DNA from: a virus
IMG/VR virus record: IMGVR_UViG_3300007346_000088
Location: 1-36,234 of that record
Strand: one strand, 5' to 3'
Length of the DNA stretch: 36,234 bases
Shown in pieces: positions 1 to 8,168 of the stretch. A model generated the notes under the pieces. The model was given only the letters and a program-made list of their open reading frames with translations, did no database searches and was not told the origin of the DNA. A program made the translations under genes and the position numbers. Every line of letters begins with the position of its first letter. The first letter of the stretch is position 1.

Positions 1-27
1 TACGGCCATAATTTTATTCTACACTAT

Positions 28-618
28 TTAGTGTTGCACATGGTATGTACCCGCAATGTGAAAATTATCTGCAACATCAAGGGTAACCGGCACGTTGAAG
101 GTAAATGGCACATCCCGCCCATTCGAAGCCACGCTAAGAAGCTCTAGGGTCGAAGAGCCTGCGCTGCAGTGGCCTGTAATTGCGTACTGGTCATTGCCTG
201 AAATGTCATGCAGGCAGCCGTCACGAACCAAAAAGTCATGCTCGGAAGGGAAGGGCAAAGTCAGGTAGTACTGGCCAGCTCCAAAGCTAGTGATGTTGTC
301 AAAGTCCACATCAATCTGGAAGTGAACTAAGTCGCCGAAGCGAACGTAGCTCCCAGTTATCAGAGGGTCACTACTAAACGTCGGTTGAGTGCCGTCGGTT
401 CCGCCAAGCGGTTGGTAATCAATGTCGCCGCCCTGCAGATCACCAACTTTGATTTTTTTGGAAGTTTTGCCATCGTGAATGTGGTCACCTGGTGACGCCT
501 GGTTTGGCAGGATGCCCAGAGTGTGATGCTGAGCTAGCGGGTTTTCGTCGACGTCAGAGTCACGGTGCAGCCTTTTGACCTCGTCATACGAGGTTTGGGC
601 TACGGGTTTGAATTCCAT
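28..618 (-). CDS. Tail fibre / minor tail protein
   Basis: 196-residue protein on the strand opposite to the packaging genes. Residues about 28-57 contain HHTLG, NQASPGDHIHDG and TSKKI, a motif set I know from actinophage minor tail and fibre proteins, where a His/Asp-rich turn precedes the receptor-binding part. The rest (about 75-196) is rich in Gly, Ser, Thr and aromatic residues with alternating hydrophobics, as expected for a beta-structured C-terminal domain. It probably sits at the tail tip and contacts the host. The ATG start is only 29 bp from the divergent nuclease gene, and no good Shine-Dalgarno is visible before it, so the exact start is less certain than the reading frame. The stop TAA at 28-30 makes it complete. 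Confidence 0.7.
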   Translation of the reverse strand: MEFKPVAQTSYDEVKRLHRDSDVDENPLAQHHTLGILPNQASPGDHIHDGKTSKKIKVGDLQGGDIDYQPLGGTDGTQPTFSSDPLITGSYVRFGDLVHFQIDVDFDNITSFGAGQYYLTLPFPSEHDFLVRDGCLHDISGNDQYAITGHCSAGSSTLELLSVASNGRDVPFTFNVPVTLDVADNFHIAGTYHVQH

Positions 619-647
619 GTTACTATTCTATCTATAAGGAGACGGCG

Positions 648-1082
648 ATGAGTAAATCTAAGGCTATTGGCACGCGTGCCGAAACTGCTCTACGTAATTA
701 TCTCTTATCTACGGGCTATAGTGAGCTCGAGGCTCACCGCAATGTTCTAACTGGCTCAGACGATGAGGGCGATGTTTGGCTGCGAGACCCCAGCAGGGGG
801 CTTATTGTTTTTGAGGTCAAGGGCGGCAAGGCTGCCAAAGACGCATCCCACGAGCAAATGAAGAAGTGGTATCAAGAAGCAGAAAGAGAGAGACAAAATG
901 CTGGAGCTAATTATGGTTTTCTTGTTACTCAGCGTGCTGGTGTTGGCTACCCGAGGGCGGGAGAATGGTGGGCGTATGCGACTTTCGGCGATTTATCTAG
1001 GCTTGCTCGCAGTAATGTTTTTCCTAGCGACGTTTTTGTACGGATAACCGTTGCTGAACTTGTAGGTATGATTCGTGGCTAA
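648..1082 (+). CDS. PD-(D/E)XK nuclease (Holliday-junction-resolvase-like)
   Basis: 144 residues. The layout GTRAE near residue 8, then NVLTGSDDEGDVW (about 32-44), then VFEVKGG (about 54-60) matches the PD-(D/E)XK fold: an early Glu, the metal-binding Asp of GDV and the E-V-K catalytic pair. Phage relatives are often called Holliday junction resolvase or VRR-NUC-like nuclease, and they occur beside terminase genes where branched DNA must be resolved before packaging. The start is set by a strong AAGGAGA seven bases before ATG. Its last eight bases overlap the terminase gene, implying coupled translation. A restriction-like nuclease of the same fold cannot be excluded. Confidence 0.72.
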   Translation: MSKSKAIGTRAETALRNYLLSTGYSELEAHRNVLTGSDDEGDVWLRDPSRGLIVFEVKGGKAAKDASHEQMKKWYQEAERERQNAGANYGFLVTQRAGVGYPRAGEWWAYATFGDLSRLARSNVFPSDVFVRITVAELVGMIRG

Positions 1083-2610
1083 GGAGTCTTATGATCTTTC
1101 CTCGATTTTTCTCCAAATCGGGGAAGGGCTCGGTGAAGCGGCCCGTATCCCTAATCTCTATGACTACGAGCCTAGTGAAAAGCAACGACTCTTTCACGCA
1201 GACAATCACCATGACCGTCTCTACATTGGCGGGAACAGATCAGGAAAAAGCCTTGGGAGTACTATTGAAGCTATTTGGTGGCTTACCGGTACGCATCCTT
1301 TTAGACGTACCCCTGAGCCTCCAATCCGAGGCAGAGTTGTAGCCGTTGACTTCCTAAACGGTGTCGACAAAATTATCTTGCCGCTGTATAAGCAGTGGCT
1401 ACCAAAGACCTATCTAATTAACGGCAGCTGGTCGGACAGCTATTCCCGCGAGCGCCACGTGCTTACGCTAAACAATGGTTCTTTCGTGGAGTTCATGTCG
1501 CAGGATCAAGACCTGGACAAGTTTGCAGGTTCATCCAGACACTTTGTTCACTTCGATGAGGAATGCCCGCAAACAATTTTCCGTGAGTGCTTGGCTCGAT
1601 TGGTCGACACTAATGGCGTATGGTGGATGTCGCAGACCCCGGTCGAGGGCATGGAATGGATTTACGATGAAATATATATGCCTGCGAAAGAAGGTACAAA
1701 AGACATTGGAATCGTTGAAGCACAGATCACCGACAACCCCTCTCTTACCACAGAAGCCATCAATAGATTCCTTGAGATGCTACCACCCGAGGAAAGAGAA
1801 ATTAGATCCAAGGGGCAATATGTGCATCTCGGTGGGTCGGTTTTCCCGGATTTCTCTCCACTTACACACTGCATCCCGAAAGGCCAGTTCAGGCCCGACC
1901 CTGAGGACAGGATTGTTCGGACGATGGACTCTGGCTTTACCAATCCAACGGTTTGGCTGTGGCTTGCCATTAGCCCCAATGGAACGATTACGGTTTTTAA
2001 AGAACATTACGCGGCTAAGAAAACAGTTGAAGAGCACGCAAGGATTGTCAATCAGATTACGAAAGACATTGAAAGAGAGTTTGGCTGCGAGGTTTGGCTA
2101 ACCACAGGCGACCCTGCAATTAAGCAAACTAAGGAACACACCGGTACATCTATATTGCAGGAGTACCAGAAGCACGGCATTTACATCTCCGTCGACTCCA
2201 TCCCCCGTGACCGCAGGATTGGTCTAAACAAGATTCAGCAGTACCTAAGAATGAATCCAAAGACCAAAAGACCTTGGCTACAGATCACTGACGACTGCCC
2301 ACATTTAATTGCAGAACTTCCGAAATTGAAGTGGAAACGATGGGCATCTGCTAAAGTAGCTGAGCAAAATAATAGACAAGAAGACATCCGTGATAAAGAC
2401 AACCATTGTTACGACGCACTCAAGTACGCCATGACATTTATGGACGATTTATCGCCGGAGCAGTTGTCAGGAAAAGACTCGTCAAGCAAGTTCCATACAA
2501 GCTTCAAAGACCGCTTTTCGCCGACAACACCACTAAGTGAATATGACGATCAGGATTCGTGGGGCTCGGGTTGGAGCACTCCGGGTGCTGTAGGAAATCT
2601 GGAAGGATAA
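1075..2610 (+). CDS. terL: Terminase large subunit
   Basis: 511-residue packaging motor that cuts and pumps DNA into the prohead. The ATPase domain has Walker A GGNRSGKS at residues 52-59 and Walker B VHFDEE around 158-163 (D161, E162). The C-terminal RNase H-like nuclease shows the acidic positions in MDSGFTNP, TTGDPA and DNHCYDALKYA. Length is normal for the family. It starts with GTG, eight bases inside the preceding nuclease gene, and no better downstream start keeps the N-terminal region before Walker A. The usual small-terminase neighbour is absent; a candidate lies far away on the minus strand (22878-23624). Confidence 0.95.
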   Translation: MAKESYDLSSIFLQIGEGLGEAARIPNLYDYEPSEKQRLFHADNHHDRLYIGGNRSGKSLGSTIEAIWWLTGTHPFRRTPEPPIRGRVVAVDFLNGVDKIILPLYKQWLPKTYLINGSWSDSYSRERHVLTLNNGSFVEFMSQDQDLDKFAGSSRHFVHFDEECPQTIFRECLARLVDTNGVWWMSQTPVEGMEWIYDEIYMPAKEGTKDIGIVEAQITDNPSLTTEAINRFLEMLPPEEREIRSKGQYVHLGGSVFPDFSPLTHCIPKGQFRPDPEDRIVRTMDSGFTNPTVWLWLAISPNGTITVFKEHYAAKKTVEEHARIVNQITKDIEREFGCEVWLTTGDPAIKQTKEHTGTSILQEYQKHGIYISVDSIPRDRRIGLNKIQQYLRMNPKTKRPWLQITDDCPHLIAELPKLKWKRWASAKVAEQNNRQEDIRDKDNHCYDALKYAMTFMDDLSPEQLSGKDSSSKFHTSFKDRFSPTTPLSEYDDQDSWGSGWSTPGAVGNLEG

Positions 2611-2611
2611 A

Positions 2612-3091
2612 ATGAGTAAGTTCAAAGCATCATTTAGGTTTTACGAAAAGGCAGCACCGTTCCCAGGTCAGTGTGTTTTCTCTGGCGAGACAAACAATCT
2701 CTGGGAAGTTGGCTCTCTAGTTGTCCAGGGACAAGGAGTGCCAGTTCTTCTCAGCGACCGTGTGCTAGTCGAGCTGGCAACTTCTATTGGTTTTGTAACA
2801 AAGCAAGACCACGAGGCAGCTATTGCCGAACAAGCTGAAACCATTGCCAAGCAAGCTGCCCAGCTTGACGAAGCGCCGAAACTATTGAAGGGACTATCCG
2901 ATGACATCAACCGCACTCTTGGTGATTTCGTTACTAATCTGGCTGGCGTCGCTAGCAACAGTGTATCTAATGGGGACAAAGGTTCTAAAGCCAGCACTGG
3001 AGTCTCTAAAGCAAAGTCTGGAGCTCCAGATAAAGCAGGACAGGGAGAGAAGCAAAGCCCTGAGCCAAGCCTTGAATCTACTGGCGAGTAA
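2612..3091 (+). CDS. Hypothetical protein with overprinted C-terminus
   Basis: 159 residues, not recognised. The N-terminal half (1-65) is globular-looking, with PFPGQCVFSGE and a valine-rich beta stretch. Residues 66-95 form a short Gln/Ala/Glu-rich helix. The last 65 residues are low-complexity Ser/Gly/Lys/Glu. That low-complexity tail is exactly the part that overlaps the next gene in another frame (2901-3091), suggesting the tail composition is dictated by the overlapping gene. It starts one base after the terminase stop. Position between terminase and portal suggests a head-associated or packaging accessory role, but that is inference. Confidence 0.6.
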   Translation: MSKFKASFRFYEKAAPFPGQCVFSGETNNLWEVGSLVVQGQGVPVLLSDRVLVELATSIGFVTKQDHEAAIAEQAETIAKQAAQLDEAPKLLKGLSDDINRTLGDFVTNLAGVASNSVSNGDKGSKASTGVSKAKSGAPDKAGQGEKQSPEPSLESTGE

Positions 3092-3257
3092 AGACCCAAT
3101 AGCTTATCAGATGATTCAGGCCGCGACTCCGGCCACTGAGGAAAATAGTAGGTATAATGGGCCTTACATACCCGGCGAAGAGTATGAGCAGCTTCTGCAA
3201 TACCAAGCTGAGCAGGAAAAGCTCTGGAAAGATATGGATCTAAACGATGGCGACTAA
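2901..3257 (+). CDS. Small membrane-anchored coiled-coil protein (overlapping gene)
   Basis: 118 residues. Residues 4-24 (TALLVISLLIWLASLATVYLM) form one clear transmembrane helix. A charged helix (about 34-65) follows, then a Tyr/Pro/Glu-rich tail. The reading frame differs from the upstream gene, which it overlaps by 191 bases. Support for a real gene: GAAGGGA seven bases before its ATG, the only long frame open across 3092-3246, and an 11-base overlap into the portal gene. Topology would be N-terminal anchor with a cytoplasmic or exterior coil. Function unknown; a lysis-accessory or infection-related membrane protein is possible. The middle part is less certain than the C-terminal half. 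Confidence 0.65.
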   Translation: MTSTALLVISLLIWLASLATVYLMGTKVLKPALESLKQSLELQIKQDRERSKALSQALNLLASKDPIAYQMIQAATPATEENSRYNGPYIPGEEYEQLLQYQAEQEKLWKDMDLNDGD

Positions 3258-5391
3258 TAGTCTCGACGATGCGCTAGCCGCAGAGCTAAAAGACTCATAC
3301 GAAAACATCCCAAAGGGAGAGCGCCCAGGCGAGCTAGTAGACGACGATGTACTTCGTAGATTTAAGAAGCAGGAGCAGGCCAAAAAGCTTGTGGCCTGGG
3401 CCAAGTCTGAATACGAAAAATGCAAAAGCGCTCGTAAGACAGAAGAGAACGATTGGTACCTTCACCTTGCTTTCTACAACGGTTATCAGTACCACGACTG
3501 GAGAACTGTCGCTGGCAAGCAGGGCCTAGCAGAAGAGCCAAATCCATCAAACTTGCCTCGTATTACCGTAAACCGCATCGAGCCTGTAGTTCGAACTGAG
3601 ATTGCAAAGACCACAGCCCAGAAGCCATCGGCTGCAGTAGTTCCAGCATCTAACGATGAGGACGATCTGCTATCGGCTACGGCTGGTGAGCAGGTATGGA
3701 ATGCAATCTACGACCAGAACAAGTTCCAGACCGACGTGCTACAGAAGGCGGAGTTCTGGAGAGCCATCACGGGCAATGGATTTATCAAGACTTTTTGGGA
3801 CTCCAATAAGAAGGTATACGAAACCGTCAAGGTTACCGACGAGCTAACTGGCCAGTCAAGAACCGAACGTCGCCTTGCTTATGTTGGTGACGTAGTGCAG
3901 GAAGCAGTATCGCCATTCCACGTGTACGTCCCAGACCAGTCCGAAGAGGACATCGAGCGTCAGCCATACATACTAAATGTGTACACAAAATCTGAAGAAT
4001 ATGTAAAGCAGACTTTTGGTGCCGTGCTTCCGAAAGATTTCAAGCCAAGCAAGGTTGCTGCCAGCGAGATTCAAGACGCATCCTTGATGGATCTTCGCGG
4101 CATTGACAACGCAAAGCCAGATGCCGTTTTGATTATGGAGATGTGGGTAAAGCCAGGGGCAAACAAGTGGCTGCCAAACGGTGGTCTTGTCACCATCGTT
4201 GACACCGAGATTGTCCAGTACTCAGACACAGGCATTCCCTACCACCACGGAGAGTACCCATTCGCGCACTTGCAGGGTATTTCAAACGGTAAGTTCTACC
4301 GCCGCTCTGTTATCAAGAACCTGATCCCTCTGCAGCGTGAGTACAACCGCACTCGCTCTCAGATTGTGCACGCTAAGAACCTGATGGCTAAGCCTCAGAT
4401 GATGTACGACGAGGGCTCAGTTGACCCACGAAAGATTACAGCTCGTGCGGGTATCTGGATTCCGGTTCGCCCTGGATTCAGCAAGCCGACTCCAGTTCCA
4501 ATCCAGCCACTACCAAGCTACGTGCTTCAGGAAGTGCAGCAGCTACAGGCAGACTTTGAGGACATCTCAGGTCAGCACCAAGTTTCTCGCGGCGAGGCTG
4601 GCGGGCTAACTGCAGCTACTGCGATTGCCTACTTGGGTGAGCGCGATGACGCATACTTGACTACAATTTTCCACAGCATCGAAGCAGGTGTAGAGAAGAT
4701 TGCAAGGCAGTCACTTGCTCTGTTCGTACAGTACGTCGAAGAACAGCGCTTGATAAAGATCACTGGCTCCGACGGATCATTCGACGCAATGATGCTTTCC
4801 GGTGCAGATATCGCATCGGGTACCGACATTCGCATTGAGTCTGGCTCCGCATTGCCAACCAGCAAGTCTGCCCGCCAAGCGCTTGTCACCGAATGGATGA
4901 AGATGGGCTTTATCCCACCAGAGGACGGCCTACGCATCCTCGAAATGGGAATGCTCAAGCAGTACTACAACATCATCAAGATCGACGAAAACTCTGCCCA
5001 GCGAGAGAACCTACTCATGAAGCGCATCACCGAAGAGATGCTTCAGGAGATGGAGGCAAACTGGAACGAAGGCGCTGCCAATGGCGACCAAGACAAGGTC
5101 AACCCAGAAACCGGCGAGCCTCTGCAGGTTCCTCCAATGATTCCAATCAATGCTTGGGACAACCACGCAGTTCACGTCGAGGTTCACAACAGGTTCCGCA
5201 AGAGTCAGGCCTTCCAGCAGCTGCCTGATGTTGTTAGGGCCGAGTTCCAGAAGCACATCTCGATGCACGAACAAGTTTTGCAACAGCAGCAAATGCAGCA
5301 AATGCAGATGCAGGCTATGCAAGAAGGATCTCAGTCAGGTGCCAAAGAGGCTCCTCTCCAGTCTGGGATGACAAAAGAGCAATTAGGATAA
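3247..5391 (+). CDS. Portal protein (P22-like)
   Basis: 714 residues, the length expected for portals of P22-like short-tailed phages. It forms the dodecameric ring through which DNA enters and leaves the capsid. Supporting stretches include the Trp/Tyr-rich N-terminal region (HLAFYNGYQYHDW), the central GISNGKFYRRSVIKNLIPLQ near residue 350, and the SRGEAGGLTAATAI segment near 450, typical of portal stem and clip regions. The C-terminal 30 residues are Gln/Met-rich (repeated QQMQMQ), like the extended barrel or tail helices of this group. It begins 11 bases inside the preceding small membrane gene and lies directly before the scaffold gene. Confidence 0.9.
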   Translation: MATNSLDDALAAELKDSYENIPKGERPGELVDDDVLRRFKKQEQAKKLVAWAKSEYEKCKSARKTEENDWYLHLAFYNGYQYHDWRTVAGKQGLAEEPNPSNLPRITVNRIEPVVRTEIAKTTAQKPSAAVVPASNDEDDLLSATAGEQVWNAIYDQNKFQTDVLQKAEFWRAITGNGFIKTFWDSNKKVYETVKVTDELTGQSRTERRLAYVGDVVQEAVSPFHVYVPDQSEEDIERQPYILNVYTKSEEYVKQTFGAVLPKDFKPSKVAASEIQDASLMDLRGIDNAKPDAVLIMEMWVKPGANKWLPNGGLVTIVDTEIVQYSDTGIPYHHGEYPFAHLQGISNGKFYRRSVIKNLIPLQREYNRTRSQIVHAKNLMAKPQMMYDEGSVDPRKITARAGIWIPVRPGFSKPTPVPIQPLPSYVLQEVQQLQADFEDISGQHQVSRGEAGGLTAATAIAYLGERDDAYLTTIFHSIEAGVEKIARQSLALFVQYVEEQRLIKITGSDGSFDAMMLSGADIASGTDIRIESGSALPTSKSARQALVTEWMKMGFIPPEDGLRILEMGMLKQYYNIIKIDENSAQRENLLMKRITEEMLQEMEANWNEGAANGDQDKVNPETGEPLQVPPMIPINAWDNHAVHVEVHNRFRKSQAFQQLPDVVRAEFQKHISMHEQVLQQQQMQQMQMQAMQEGSQSGAKEAPLQSGMTKEQLG

Positions 5392-5401
5392 AGGAGACGT
5401 A

Positions 5402-6295
5402 ATGTCCGAAGAGACGACAAACGAACTGCCGGTTGAGGAGTCAGTAACCGAGGCCCCAACCAGCGAGGCCCCAGAGGCACCTGAAACACCAGTAGATTCT
5501 GGGCCACCTCGCCCAGAGATGCCAGCAGAGACCGAATCAAAGATTCACCCTGCTTACGAGAAGCTGTTGGCCGAGCTGCCAGAAGCGTGGCACGAAAAAG
5601 TAATCCCGCACCTTCAGGAGCAGGACAAGAACTTTCAGTCGCAGCTTGAGAAGTACAGCCCGCTCAAGGAGTTCATGGAGTATGACCCCAACGTTCTCCG
5701 TGACAGCCTGAAGCTAGCCGACGTTGCTGTAAACGACCCAGTTTCTCTGTACCGTAATCTTGCTAACCACCTACGTAGCCAGGGCATGCTAGAAGAGGCA
5801 GCAGAGGCTGACGAGGTTGCCGATGAGGCAGAAGCCACAGGCGAGTTGCCAGATGACTACGAAATTGACCCTGCAATCAAAAAAGAGTTTGAGCGTCGTG
5901 ACGCTGAGCTCCAGAAGACCCAGGACGCTCTTAGTGAAATTGAGTACCAAAAGCAGGTTGAAATAGAGACCAAGCAGCTTGAATCTGACATCGCTGAAAT
6001 GACTAGCAAGTACGACATTCCAGATCAGACAATGGATCGCATTCTAAAGCTTATGGAAGTCCAAATGGAGCGAGGCGAAGACGCAACCGTCTACACCGCT
6101 GCACGTGAGCTAGCCGACATTACCGGAATCAAGTACAGCTTAAAGACAGACCTGCCTAGAGCCAATGCTCCTACAGTTGTGGGCAGCACCGGCGGAGCGG
6201 GAATGCCTTCTGAGCCCTTGACGATCCCCACGGATCCAAAGGAGAAAAAGGCGATGCTTGCGCAGATGTTTGAAAACCAAATGAAGAACCAGTAA
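5402..6295 (+). CDS. Capsid scaffolding protein
   Basis: 297 acidic residues. It begins with a Pro/Glu/Thr-rich disordered region (1-45), then a mostly helical, highly charged body (50-225) with long Glu/Asp/Lys/Gln stretches. It ends with a basic, helical tail (PKEKKAMLAQMFENQ), as is usual for scaffolds that bind the inner face of the coat protein. There is no protease motif, so this is a plain scaffold. Placement between portal and major capsid protein is the classical order. AAGGAGACGT precedes the ATG, ten bases after the portal stop. A strong terminator follows it. Confidence 0.8.
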   Translation: MSEETTNELPVEESVTEAPTSEAPEAPETPVDSGPPRPEMPAETESKIHPAYEKLLAELPEAWHEKVIPHLQEQDKNFQSQLEKYSPLKEFMEYDPNVLRDSLKLADVAVNDPVSLYRNLANHLRSQGMLEEAAEADEVADEAEATGELPDDYEIDPAIKKEFERRDAELQKTQDALSEIEYQKQVEIETKQLESDIAEMTSKYDIPDQTMDRILKLMEVQMERGEDATVYTAARELADITGIKYSLKTDLPRANAPTVVGSTGGAGMPSEPLTIPTDPKEKKAMLAQMFENQMKNQ

Positions 6296-6320
6296 CATTT
6301 GTAGTAGAAACTACTAACAA

Positions 6321-6358
6321 AATCGAGGCCCTGATCTACAATTGGGGCCTCGATTTTT
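6321..6358 (+). terminator. Rho-independent terminator after scaffold gene
   Basis: A perfect 11-bp stem (6321-6331 with 6345-6355) and 13-base loop runs directly into five Ts. It separates the packaging/portal/scaffold transcript from the capsid gene. The stem begins with AA and ends in TT, so it may work on both strands. Confidence 0.9.
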
Positions 6359-6360
6359 GC

Positions 6361-6452
6361 TCATGGTAAAATTTCTACGTTGAGGTACAGCCATTCTGGT
6401 CAGGGCCGACGACGATTCAAACAATCCACTTAAATCTAGGAGTCATACACTT
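6361..6452 (+). promoter_or_regulatory. Possible late promoter and leader of the capsid gene
   Basis: After the terminator, TGGTAAAAT (6365-6372) reads as an extended -10 element with no clear -35. About 75 bases of leader follow, then AGGAG (6438-6442) ten bases before the capsid ATG. A separate start is expected because the capsid gene is bracketed by terminators. The -10 assignment itself is weak. Confidence 0.3.
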
Positions 6453-7661
6453 ATGGCAGGACAGTCAATTCTGACCTTTGCATCCGAAGCGATTAAGCTG
6501 GTTTACGGTGACCTTCACGAGCAGCTAAGGGACAAGAACCCAGCACTGCAGATGATTGAGTCCTCGTCAGCCAACATCACCCGCAACGGTAAAGAGGTCA
6601 TCTTCGACACTCACATCGGACGTAACCAGGGTATTGGTGCACGTGGCGTTCGTGAGAAGCTACCTACTGCTGGCGCTCAGAAGTACAAGCAGGCCCACCT
6701 ATACCTCACCAACCTTTACGGTTCAATCGAGGTAGATGGCCAGCTATTCGAGCAGGCTGCAGAAGACTACCAGGCTTTCATCAACGTAGTTGACATGGAA
6801 ATCACTGGTCTAAAGCGTGACCTAGCTGTCGACCTAAACCGTCAGGTTTACGGCGACGGATCAGGTACCATCGCTACCGTAGTTTCTGTTTCAGGACAGA
6901 ACATCACCGTTGACTCAACTCACTGGGTACAGGAAGGCATGATCCTTGTCGGTATCGACACTGGAACAGGCGCTGTAGCTGACTCAGGCAATGAGCTTGA
7001 GGTAACCGCTATCAACGAAACCACTAAGGTCATCACCGTTACCGGAACCATTTCGGCTCTGGCAGCTGCTGACGTTTTGGTTCGTGGATCAAACACCACT
7101 AACAGCTACGGCAAGGAGTGGACTGGTCTAGCGGCTATCGTCGACGACACTTCCGAGCTACACGAGATCAACCCAGCTGACTACCCAGTGTGGAAGGCAA
7201 CCAAGACTGACATCTCGTCCGGCGGTACCCCAGGTACCCTAACCGAGCTCGCCCTAATCAACCTCGTACAGAGCGTTGACAAGAAGGGTGGCGACGTTGA
7301 CGTCATGCTAGCAAGCCCAGGTGTGTTCAACGCATACTGGAACCTACTGCAGGGTCTACGCCAGTTCACCAACGGTGCAACCCTGACCGGTGGACAGCGT
7401 GCATTCAGCTTCGACGCATTGGGCAAGCCAATCAAGTTCGTATCTGACTACGCTGCACCAGAGGGCACCCTCTACGCTCTATCGAGCAAGGAGATCGTCC
7501 TCAACCGCAAGCGCGACTGGTCATGGATGGATCGCGATGGCTCAATGTGGTCACGCGTTGCAGACACCGACGCATACGAGGCCCGTTACTTCCAGTACAG
7601 CCAGCTCGGTACTTACCGACGCAACGCTCACGCTGTGATGACAGGTATCGCCGAACTCTAG
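6453..7661 (+). CDS. Major capsid protein
   Basis: 402 residues. The N-terminal helix is followed by NITRNGKEVIFDTHIGRNQGIGARG (about 40-65, quoted in part), then a Tyr-rich E-loop-like segment and VDLNRQVYGDGSGTIATV (about 127-144), a hallmark of HK97-fold coat proteins. A beta-rich inserted domain (about 145-215) lies mid-protein. The C-terminal third ends with the usual Tyr/Arg-rich strand (ARYFQYSQLGTYRRNAHAV). It should form the icosahedral shell together with the portal and scaffold encoded upstream. The gene stands alone between two strong terminators, consistent with high dedicated expression, and leucine is encoded unusually often by CTA. Confidence 0.92.
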   Translation: MAGQSILTFASEAIKLVYGDLHEQLRDKNPALQMIESSSANITRNGKEVIFDTHIGRNQGIGARGVREKLPTAGAQKYKQAHLYLTNLYGSIEVDGQLFEQAAEDYQAFINVVDMEITGLKRDLAVDLNRQVYGDGSGTIATVVSVSGQNITVDSTHWVQEGMILVGIDTGTGAVADSGNELEVTAINETTKVITVTGTISALAAADVLVRGSNTTNSYGKEWTGLAAIVDDTSELHEINPADYPVWKATKTDISSGGTPGTLTELALINLVQSVDKKGGDVDVMLASPGVFNAYWNLLQGLRQFTNGATLTGGQRAFSFDALGKPIKFVSDYAAPEGTLYALSSKEIVLNRKRDWSWMDRDGSMWSRVADTDAYEARYFQYSQLGTYRRNAHAVMTGIAEL

Positions 7662-7673
7662 GCGAAAATAATG

Positions 7674-7715
7674 CCCGCTGGGCTAGGGCCGTCTCACCTA
7701 GCTCAGCGGGTTTTT
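7674..7715 (+). terminator. Rho-independent terminator after capsid gene
   Basis: A 14-bp stem (7674-7687 with 7697-7710, a single G-T wobble) and nine-base loop is followed directly by five Ts. It lies 12 bases after the capsid stop. Confidence 0.92.
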
Positions 7716-7745
7716 CGTTACAATAGAGATAGATGAAGGAGACAA
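7716..7745 (+). promoter_or_regulatory. Start region of the connector/tail genes
   Basis: Between the terminator and the next gene, TACAAT (7719-7724) could be a -10 box; no matching -35 is seen, and the region upstream is the terminator stem. GAAGGAGA lies four bases before the ATG at 7746. Read-through of the terminator is an alternative way to express the tail genes. Confidence 0.25.
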
Positions 7746-8168
7746 ATGGGCTACATAGAATTTGACAAAATAGACGGACTGTACACTGAACAGCAAAGAC
7801 GCGTTGCTGCGGTAATCAAAGACATTTTTCCAACTGTCAGGCTAATTAAGCTAGACAGCCTAAACCCTGCATTCTCGCCAGAAGAGCCATTTGCACTTAT
7901 CGACGAGCCTCACTTGTTGCCGTCATACATCATTAGAACCCTGCGTGAATCTGAAATTGACCACAGGCTTGTGGCTTGGTTGGTGGATAACAACATGCAA
8001 GACTCTGACTCAAAAGTAAATAAACTTGACCTTTTAGAAATGGCGCACAAGGCCGTAGAGGCCAAACGTGAGGTAGAATGGATGGAGGAGCGGCGTGACG
8101 TCATGACATCCATCATGAAGTCAAAGAAATCTACATATACACACGATGGACACGTTCTTAGGAAATAA
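7746..8168 (+). CDS. Hypothetical head/connector-region protein
   Basis: 140 residues, not recognised. The first 60 residues look globular. The C-terminal 60 are strongly helical and charged (KVNKLDLLEMAHKAVEAKRE and following), ending in a basic tail. It has a strong Shine-Dalgarno and its stop overlaps the next start (TAATG), so it is translated together with the adaptor gene. Position right after the capsid gene suggests a head-completion or chaperone role. That is inferred from place only. Confidence 0.6.
   Translation: MGYIEFDKIDGLYTEQQRRVAAVIKDIFPTVRLIKLDSLNPAFSPEEPFALIDEPHLLPSYIIRTLRESEIDHRLVAWLVDNNMQDSDSKVNKLDLLEMAHKAVEAKREVEWMEERRDVMTSIMKSKKSTYTHDGHVLRK

Noticed and set aside
1475-2101. 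208-codon plus-strand frame inside the terminase gene
   Set aside because: It lies fully within terL in another frame, has Arg/Ser/Leu-rich low-information sequence and lacks a ribosome site.
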